Below, one piece after another: positions 1-8,100 of a stretch of 11,969 nucleotides of DNA. Positions within the stretch are counted from its first letter, which is position 1, and every line of letters begins with the position of its first letter. Location of the stretch: positions 1-11,969 of the forward strand of contig JAAMXP010004417.1 of NCBI GenBank assembly GCA_019693395.1. Reading direction: 5' to 3'. Under the pieces are notes generated by a model, which was not told where the DNA came from, ran no database searches, and saw nothing but the letters and a program-made list of their open reading frames with translations. This DNA comes from Ettlia oleoabundans (lineage: Eukaryota > Chlorophyta > Chlorophyceae > Chlamydomonadales). A program made the position numbers and the translations under genes.

Positions 1-223
1 GGTGGGGGTGGGGTGGGGTGGCAAGGAACGGAGCAGGCCACTATTGTAGAATGCACATGCGAGGGCCAAAGGCTCAAATAGGCTCATATGCGGAGTAAGG
101 ACCACCAACAACAACCAGTTGAAACAAGCTAGCAGATTGTGGGCCATCCGCCAAGCAAGCAGGCGAGCGCTGTAGTCCTTGCCGTGCGCAGTCATTTCTG
201 CCTTGGTGTGACCCTGGCTGCAG

Positions 224-372
224 TTGTGCCGGACGCGCCCACAGGAGCCCCTGTCCCAGCGCCACAGCCTGCTTACACGCCCTCCAACTCAGCTCGGGCC
301 GGCACTGCCAGCGCTGCAAAGCAGCTGCTGGTGCTGGCGCTGCTCGGCCTCCTGCTGGCACACAGCTTCTGA
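224..372 (+). CDS. Possible last exon of a convergent gene with a GPI-anchor-like C-terminus
   Basis: A plus-strand frame runs through an acceptor-like CCTGGCTGCAG at 213-223 and ends at TGA 370-372. The product is Pro/Ala/Thr-rich (VVPDAPTGAPVPAPQPAY), then small residues (SARAGTASAAK), then a C-terminal hydrophobic run LLVLALLGLLLA followed by HSF. That order (linker, small omega-site-like residues, short spacer, hydrophobic tail at the very end) is typical of a GPI-anchor signal; a tail-anchored protein is the alternative. No TGTAA occurs on the plus strand between 372 and 1044, which weakens the case. The exon start is a guess and no homolog is recognised. Confidence 0.3.
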
Positions 373-596
373 TCTTTTCTGTGAGAATTCAGCCTTGCGA
401 TCCAAATCCAGCCAGACCTGTCTCCACCTTTTTGCCTTCTGCATGTCTCTCGCGTTCAAATCTGGGTTGCAGCCTTACCCAGACACAGGAGCAATCGCCA
501 GAGGCCGTGGAAGCGTCTGCCTTGTGACATGGAGCGGTGAGGAGCCAGAACATTGGTGGCAAAGCAATCGCCAGCTCTAGCTTGAGGCTGATCCTT

Positions 597-601
597 TTAC
601 A
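597..601 (-). promoter_or_regulatory. Second candidate TGTAA polyadenylation signal
   Basis: TGTAA on the minus strand, 443 bases past the stop. It is an alternative to the one at 875-879 and would give a longer 3' untranslated region, which is common in green algae. Confidence 0.3.
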
Positions 602-874
602 AACTCACCCTTTTCCGCAGGTAATGCTGGTGCCTTCTGCCTAGCTGTTGAATCTTGCTTACTTTTGCTTGATAACCCTACATATTTTGGCCAAAATCAA
701 CCCTATGAGCCGTTCGCTTATTTTGTACCTTGCCTCAACGACCTCTGCCTGGAGATGTTGCCTGTTCTCAGCTGTTGTGAGTTGATGACTTGGCAGAGGT
801 TACACGAAGTTGATTCTACTCTACATTGTGTCACTTGCATCAACCTATGTGACCACTGTTAGGGCATGCAGCAC

Positions 875-879
875 TTACA
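875..879 (-). promoter_or_regulatory. Candidate TGTAA polyadenylation signal
   Basis: TGTAA on the minus strand, 165 bases past the stop. TGTAA is the usual polyadenylation signal in volvocine and related green algae. The word is short, so its position after the stop is the only support. Confidence 0.45.
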
Positions 880-1043
880 TTGAGGCACGAGCAGAGCCAC
901 ACTGACACGCAAATCAGCCACATCTGCAGTGCTAGAAAGATGTCCAGGTGGCAAGAAGCCACAGCAACATGCTACATGCTTTTGCATTGATCAGTCCAGG
1001 ATCAATTGAAGTTGCTTTAAGACGTTCCAGCCTTGCCCTAGCT
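875..1043 (-). other. GRV2: 3' untranslated region (minimal extent)
   Basis: This is the stretch from the stop codon at 1044 to the first TGTAA on the minus strand. It contains no further conserved coding sequence. The next TGTAA is at 597-601, so the real untranslated region may be about 445 bases or more. The cleavage site cannot be placed without transcript data. Confidence 0.55.
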
Positions 1044-2128
1044 TCAGCCCAGCGGCCCAAGGGGTCCATAGTCCTTAGCCCCGCTGGTACCGCCTTCCCG
1101 GTCTGCCGTGCTGCTTCTGCCATCAGCGGGGGCCAGGCCATCCATACTGCCTGCTGACTGTCCAGCTAGCGGCCCCAGGCCGTCCCTGTCACCGCTCCCC
1201 CCACCTCTGCTAATGACCTGCACTGACTTGCTAGTCGGGGCTGCCGCACTGGGCTGGCGGCTGCCAGCAGGGCTGTGTGAATCAGAAGCGGCGGCTGTGG
1301 CTGTGCCCAGCAGAGGGTCAGGGGTGGTGGGTACAGCTGGGGGCGCCACTGGTGCAGCGGCTCCTACTGCTGGCTGTGATGGTTGAGGCAAGGAAGTGTG
1401 AGCCACAGCAGCAGCCGGCCTGGCCCGTGTCGACACTATTGCTGCTGGTGCTGGTGCTGCTGCCATCGCTGCTGGTGGTGCGGATCCAGTGGAAGCGGCA
1501 ACTGCAGCACCTGGCAGCGGGCTGGGCGCCTGTGCTGGTTCGGGCTTCAGTGGTTCTTGAGCTTGAGGCTGCTGTGCTGGTGCAGATGGCAAGCTGGGCG
1601 CCAAAGGGTCCTGTACTGCCAGAGGCTGTGGTCCCTGCGGTGGTGTTACCTGCTCCTGCAGTTGCGTGGATGAAGCTGGTGGCTGCTGAGCTTGCTGTGC
1701 CTGCGCAACAGTCGGCTGCTGCCGCACTGGTGGAGGCTCGGCCCCAGTAGCAGCGGGGGCGGCAGGGGCAGCAGCAGGTGGTTGTGTCGCAGGCGCTGGC
1801 GCTGATGCCGGTGGCGCCGCCACGGCTGATGCTGCGGGTGATGTGGCTAGCCTTTCGCCTGGCATTGTCGCCACGGGAGTAGCAGCGGACGGCGCAGCAG
1901 GCACAAGGGCAGCAGTAGACGATGACAAAGCTGCTGTTGGCGGCGACTGCGTGTGTGTGTGCGTGGGCGGTGGGGCCACAGACACCGCTGGCGCTTCAGC
2001 AGGTATTGCTGTTGCACCCGTGGCAGTCGCTGGTGCAGCTGTGCTGTCAGCCGCTGCCATTGGAGCGGTAAGGGCCGGGGGGAGAGCAAAGCGTGCGGCC
2101 TCGGAGCCTTGCAAGAGCCCTGCCACAC
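1044..2128 (-). CDS. GRV2: Exon X: last exon, GVAGLLQG and a ~340-residue Ala/Pro/Gln-rich tail
   Basis: Residues 1230-1590 and TGA at 1044-1046. The acceptor TTCTGCAG gives GVAGLLQGSEAARFALPP, equal to GRV2 G-V-A-G-L-I-E-S-S-S-S-R-L-T-Y-A-L-T. Everything after is low complexity, rich in Ala, Pro, Gln, Ser and Thr, with no domain I recognise and probably disordered; it ends GAKDYGPLGPLG. Plant GRV2 ends within tens of residues of this block as I recall, so the tail is an extension. The reading frame has no stop for the whole length. Because the DNA is built of CAG/CTG/GCN units, other frames are open too, so a small extra intron cannot be excluded. Confidence 0.85.
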
Positions 2129-5100
2129 CTGCAGAAGCCTTGTGTTGATATGTTGAGTGACCGTGTGCGTGTGACATGCACAAGCGAAGCATATCAGGCC
2201 AGGTGAACAATGGGCATGATACTTGTCAATTTCAGGCTCACAGCTGCAGGGGCTTGGCAAATAGCTATGGTGGGAAGCAGAGCGACTGGAGGATTGCCAA
2301 CAACAACTGACACACACAGGCGCTCGACTCACCGCTGGCGTGGCTGCCGCCTGCTGGCAGGAACAGGTCATGCCTCTGGCCCAGGTATGCGCCCCACACA
2401 TCTGCATATGGGGCAGAAATGTGGCCTGACACAGGTAGTAGGTACGCCCTGCACCACAAACGCCCCCTGCTGCCGTTTATTGAACACATGACTGCATCCC
2501 TGCAATGTGCTCCACAACAACCAGCGAGCGAGTTTGGCTACTGATCGACAGGGTAAGGCTGAGCAGCTGCGCTGGGCACAGCCCTGTGCAGAGCACGCAC
2601 CTGAGGCATCCAGCAGTGCACGCACACGCTCCCCGGGGGCCCCAGCCCCCTCCTGCTGCACCAGCGCCAACAGGTTGAGCACGTCCACATAGAGCACGCG
2701 CTGGACCGAGGCGTCTCGATCCTGCATGTTGAAAGTTCCAGGTTGAGATGCGGTGTGCTAAAGCTGTCATTGGTGGTAAGGGGGCTTGGGGGAGGGGAGG
2801 AGATTGGAGAGAGCAGCGCCAGTGGCACTCTGACAGCCAAATGCTGTGGTGGAATGAGTTTGAAGGCGGGTAACAGGCAAGGTAAGGCCAGGGTGTAGCA
2901 AGGCGACACAGGGGCTGCACTGCCCCGCACTGCCAGGCTGCCAGGGAGCTCCTGGTGATGATACCACAGGTTTTCACAACGAAGCCAGCAGTTAAGACTT
3001 GGCTGGTGGACAGATGTGGTTTGGTGTGGCAGCATGTGCAGCCACTTGCTGCCCTTCCACATGCTCCCTGCTTGCCCTACCTCCTGCCCCTCCTGTGCCT
3101 GCTGCTGTTGCCGCCAGTCCAGTCGGTTAAGTAGCACTGGCACCAGCCCAGCGCTGCAGGTTAAGTTGAATGGGAAAGTTGTCACTTGCCTATAAGTCCA
3201 TACAATCCAAGGAGGGATGAGAGTCAAGGACGACGAATCGAAAAGGGAAGGTAAGTGTCAGCACCAGCTAGCAGGGCAAGCCACAGGCTGAAGTGGGCAG
3301 CGGCAAGGTGCAGCCCACCGCTTCACATGTTGGAGCAGTTGCGCTGGCCACACACTGGCAGTCTGCCTAGAGTCGACTAAAGCGCGGCTGCCCCGTATTG
3401 GGTTGGGCTGCCTCAGTTTTTGCTGTGCCGTGCTGTGCTTCAGGCAACTGGTGAAGACCGGCTTGACTATGTGGATCCATGCCTCAGTTTTTGCTGTGCC
3501 GTGCTGTGCTTCAGGCAACTGGTGAAGACCGGCTTGACTATGTGGATCCACCCATCACCCATCACCACCCACCACCCACCTGAGGCAAGCTGCCACCAGG
3601 CTGTCCCTCCAACGATTGGTGGGGGCTAGGGCCCGCTTCAGAGTCTCCAAGGCAAGCACTGCGGGCCAGGCAGAGATGGGGCCGAGTGAAGCAAGCAGAG
3701 CACAGAAGGACCTTATGCGTATATTTATATTTTATCAGGCAGGGAGGGTGGCAAGAGGATGCGTGGAGAGCACAGTGTGAACTGGTTGTACTGGGTGTGC
3801 CAGACTGGGCTCTCGCCATTAAGAAGTTAAGACAAGCATTATTTTTAGGAGATGATCCTGTTACTCCTTCAACCGGCACAGCAGAGGCAGTGGCTTAGGC
3901 TTGCCAGGACGTGCCAAGGGATGACATGATTCAACACACCACCGACAACCACATACTTCAAGCAGAACCAGGCGGCTTTTGCTAGCAGTGAGCAGTAAGA
4001 ACGGGTGCGACCTACCTGCGGCCCCAGTACCCCAGCGCAGGGCTCCTAGTAGCGGCGGTACTGCAGGCGGCACGCAGCGTGCTAGCGCTTCTGCCACCGC
4101 CAGGCTGGATGCCAGCTGGTGCAGCAGGCGCAGCAGGGAGCCGCTCAGCTCGTCTGCAGTTGGTGGCAGAGGGGTGGCATGCACCAGCCGGTGAATGATC
4201 ACTGTTTGGTGGCCGTGAAGCCGGTTGGCTGAGTGTTGAAGGTTGGGCACCGCCCAGGCTTTGTCAAGGGGCATCCCAATTTAGCAGCGGATTGTTAGAG
4301 GCAGGCAGGCAAGCTGAGCTGGGCACAGCATGAGCGCAGCATGCGAGCAGAGGCAATGTCCAGACAAACACAGCATCATATATTGCACAACTGTAAAGCA
4401 TCTGCTCCCATTCATGCCCGACAGCGCACCGCCCAGACTCGTCGGTCACCTAGTGCTCAACAATCGACTGCAACACAGCAGGATACACAAAGGAGAGCAG
4501 CAGAGTAGCAGGCAGCCCACCTGGCAGCAGTGGCGCCCCCTCCAGCTGCTCCCCGGTCAGCATGCCGCCCTGCAGCGACGGAGCTCGTGTCGCCAGCAGG
4601 CGCACCAGCTTCTCGACATAGCCCAGCGCCACAGCGTGCTCAGCCAGTGGCGGCTGCGCCTGTAGCAGGGCTACCGCCGCGGCAGACAGGAGCAGCGGCA
4701 GACTGGTGCCCATGGCGGCCGCAGCAGCGGCATCTACGTCACTGCTGCTACCACCGCCACCAGCCGCCGACGCTTTGCATGGGGGCAGCGCCAGAGCGGC
4801 TGAGGGCTGTGGGGGGCTGCCCAGCACGCCGGGTGCATCCCCTTGTGTGCTTATACCGCGGGACAGTACTTCAGGCGTGCCACGTTGTACCTCAGAAACG
4901 TACCGCTCCAGCAGCCCCTCAAGGAAGGCCTTGGGGTCCCTGCAAGGTAGGAACGCAGGCCAGGATGGGACAAGGACTGTTGACAGCAGAGGACCGCATT
5001 GGGGCATAGCAGGCACGGCATACAGAGCAGAATCGGACACAAAAAGGTCCTGCAAGGCCGGCAACACGATGCATGCGATGGCTCACCTGAGAGGGTAGCG

Positions 5101-8100
5101 TGGGTCCTTGAGGTACAGGCGCAGGTACACGCCCCCCACCAGCAGCTCCCCCTGCAGCTCTTGGTACCGCATACGGTAGCCATCAGGAAGCTGCCATCCT
5201 AGCACCCCATTCGCCTGCATTAGAAAATGGGGAGCGCAGAACGCTCGTGAAACTTAGTGCAACCGCAGCGGCATGAGCATTGCAACATTGCGGACCACTT
5301 CAGTCACCTCTGCCGGCTCAAGGTCAATGAGCACCGGACCTTAGGCACAACAGCTGTCACCACTCAAGGTGCCACGTTGTTGCTCAGCGCCCTTTAAACT
5401 TGCCTGCTGCGCACGCGCCGTAGCAGCAAGGTGTGCAATCTCTTCGGCCGCTGCCGCCTGCATGTTGCGGTTCCACACCCGCTCCGGAGTTTCGCTGGCC
5501 TGCAAGAATGGCATGGGTGTGGCATTTGTAGGCACGGTACCAGATTGCAGGTTGATATTAAACCTGATCACTCATTCATGTGTGGATTACACTTGGGACT
5601 GCAACCGGTTGGCACCGGCATGCAGCGTAGGAGCTTGAAGATCATCCAGCAGACACAGCAGGTTTGCATCATTGAAGCCACAAGAGCCGGGACAGGAGGC
5701 AACAGGCTGCCCGGTTTGCAATGAGATCTTGCCTGGCCCAGTGCCACAACAACGGCCTCTCCGGGGCCGTCCTGTATCGCTGACACGAGCCCCGGCGGCA
5801 GCAGCTTGCTGCAGGGCAGGAAGAAGAGCCGACACATTGATCGATGGTCCCAAAAGTGGCATGCCATGGCATCAATTGTACTGGTGGGTCAAAAGCACAT
5901 GCTAAATAGTGAATCCCTTCATTTGCAGGGCTGCGTTGGAGAAGGTCATAGTAGTAGTAGTAGTTAACCATAGGTGCCATAGAGTTTGCGCCGTATGTAT
6001 GCCAAGGAACCCAGCAAATGTTCTAACACCAACACATTTACCGCGCTGCCTCTACCCACCTCAGCACAAGGCTGATGCGCGTGCCGTGCAGCGAGTGTGC
6101 GGCCAGGCGCGCCAGCAGGGAGGCAGCGGCCACCCGTACCGCCTCAAACGCCTCACGCTCCTCCTCGGGAACTGCGGCAAGTAAAATGTGGGTGGGTGGG
6201 TTGGTGGGTAACCGGGTGGTGATGGTGTGTTGGATGGGTATGCCGATGACTTGAAGTGGGCAGGTCGGGGACCACGGTTGCATTTGCTGCTGGAAGTCCA
6301 AGGACAAGGACACACATGCAGGCCCCACCGAAGCAAGCAAACGCTGTCGGCTATTGAGCAGAGGCCGCAGGAGCACATGCACCCCACATGTCACCGCGAC
6401 TCACCTTGGAATGTCGGCAGCAGCAGCGTGAGCAAGAAGAGTGTGCCGCCGTGCGCGGCGCCACCCCAGGCACAGGCCGCTGTACCCGCCAGTGCATGCA
6501 GCAGGCGCAGCGCCTGCATCAGCAGCGCTGCAGTGCGGGAGCAAGGGGTGGTCTCGTGAGCACGAGTTGAACAATGAGCATATTTGGGTTGCTAATGAGC
6601 AGGATGTTGCCTGAGCAAGCACCATACAGTGTCGTTAGCAAGCCAGCTAATACACTGCCTAAGACCTCGCCAAGGGCTGGCCACCTTGGCACAATCACAA
6701 GCGAAAGCACATGCTCAAAAGCTTCCGTGCTGTGCTGTACTTCATCAAAACAACCACTTGATAGATAGTCGAAACAACCCACTGCCAGCAGCTGTATAGC
6801 ACGCAATGCCGCTATTCCCTGAGCCTGTTGCAGCCACCTGTCAAGCGTGGCAGCTGTGCCGTCAGCCACCCACCTGTGTTGGGCGCCCTATGTGCCATCC
6901 AGAAGGCCTCAGCCACGCACTTGTCCTGGGCGAGGGCCTCCACGCAGCCTGCGGGGGGACGGGCAGGCACAACCACACCCACACATCAAACAGTGATACT
7001 TGATGCAACCCAGCCGGAGGGCCGCTAAACACGCAGTAAGGACAGTAGCAACACCAGCAACAACGCAGAAGGTGGGAGATATTCAATGGTATATAATTGC
7101 CTATCAAGTACACTACAACGCAGGCGAGAAGGAGGCTTGGTGCACAGGCAGAAGGTGAGCGGTCACCTGCGTGCGCTGTGAGGCGCAGCAGCACGTTCAG
7201 CGCCAGCTCAGCGCCCTCCAGCTCAGGGGCAGCGCTCACGCCAGCATCCCTGTCAACGTTGGAGAGGACATCGCCAGCCTTGCGCGGTGCAGGCGCCGCT
7301 GCCGCCGCCCAGACAGGAGGTGCCGCTGCCAGCTCAGCGGCAGCGCGGTTAGAGTCTGCTGCAGCAGCTGCGAGCCACGCAGTACCGCCTGGCAGCCCTG
7401 CGGTACATGCAGAACGCAGGCACTCCAGCAGCGGGTCCACCGCCGGGTTGGTGGCCAACAGGCCCAGCAGGCGTGGCGCGCCCTCCAGAACCAACCTCAG
7501 CGCGTGAAGCGCCTGCAGCAGGTGCTGCTGCCGCTGCTGCCGCTGCTCCCGCCCCTCGGTGTGCCCATCATTATTCTGATGCGCCGCATCTGCTTCTGCC
7601 AAAACTGGCTCCTGGCCATGCTCCAATGCCTTGTGCTGCTGTTGCTGGTAGATGTAGGTGACCAGACCCTTGCAGAATGCGGGCGGGTCTGACAGCTGAA
7701 ATTCGGGCTGCTCGATATAGACACGAACAAACACGCCAGCCACTACCAGCTCGCCACGCAGGCACTGCAAGAGCCAGGTGACCACAATTTCGTGCGTGCT
7801 GAGATGGAATGGTACTTGCAGCAAAAGCAAGGGATGCTGCACATGTTTGGAGCATTGTTTCCTGCCACAGGAATGGAAAAATGTCAGGTGTGCATGTAAG
7901 GGGACCTGCAGCCCGGCTGTTAAGTGTGGAGCCAGGCGCTCTGGCAGCTGGGAACATTTGCCAACCATTTGGCAGTCAGAGTGCGGCAGAGTACAAAGCA
8001 ACCAACAGCACCAACAGCAGCAGCAGCTTGCCTGGTAATCAAAAGATGAGGCTGCCTCAACAGCTGCACTTGCGGCCACCGGGTCTGCAGTGGCGACAGC

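Larger units (their letters stand above)
373..1043. other. Convergent intergenic region, no supported gene
   Basis: This stretch lies between the possible plus-strand stop at 372 and the minus-strand stop at 1044. It is less GC-rich than the rest (TTTGCTT and TTTTGG stretches near 650-740), as expected of untranslated or intergenic DNA. The open frames in it are short and lack any family signature. Confidence 0.5.

Noticed and set aside
1..21. G-rich start of the window (runs of 5, 4 and 4 G) as a quadruplex or telomere-like element
   Set aside because: Only three runs of at least three G are inside the window and the sequence is not a telomere repeat. The context to the left is missing.
455..463. 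tRNA B-box-like word GTTCAAATC
   Set aside because: The flanking bases do not form a T-stem beyond the closing G-C pair, and no A-box or acceptor stem is visible at the right distance.
932..1141. Alternative C-terminus in another minus-strand frame (ends LLWLLATWTSF)
   Set aside because: Reaching it would need an extra intron or a frameshift near 1050-1140. No convincing donor/acceptor pair was seen, and the main frame ends cleanly at 1044.
1277..1750. Long plus-strand open frame (157 codons) opposite the last exon; another at 1843-2148
   Set aside because: They mirror the stop-poor CAG/CTG/GCN composition of the minus-strand coding tail. Products are Leu/Val/Ala-rich with no recognisable domain, and homology supports the minus strand through the start of this exon.
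1949..1966. GT dinucleotide tract as an intergenic microsatellite
   Set aside because: It lies in the coding tail and simply encodes the Thr-His-Thr-His stretch of the last exon.
3258..3551. Minus-strand 97-codon open frame with a repeated peptide (HGTAKTE / STAQQKL)
   Set aside because: It is produced by the 71-bp tandem duplication read in two shifted frames inside an intron; it is not a protein repeat.
5255..5342. Coding-like stretch in intron P-Q (reads GPVLIDLEPAEVTEVV on the minus strand)
   Set aside because: It follows an in-frame stop and ends at another stop. Joining exon P directly to Q already matches the family without a gap in the conserved parts, so no extra exon is needed.
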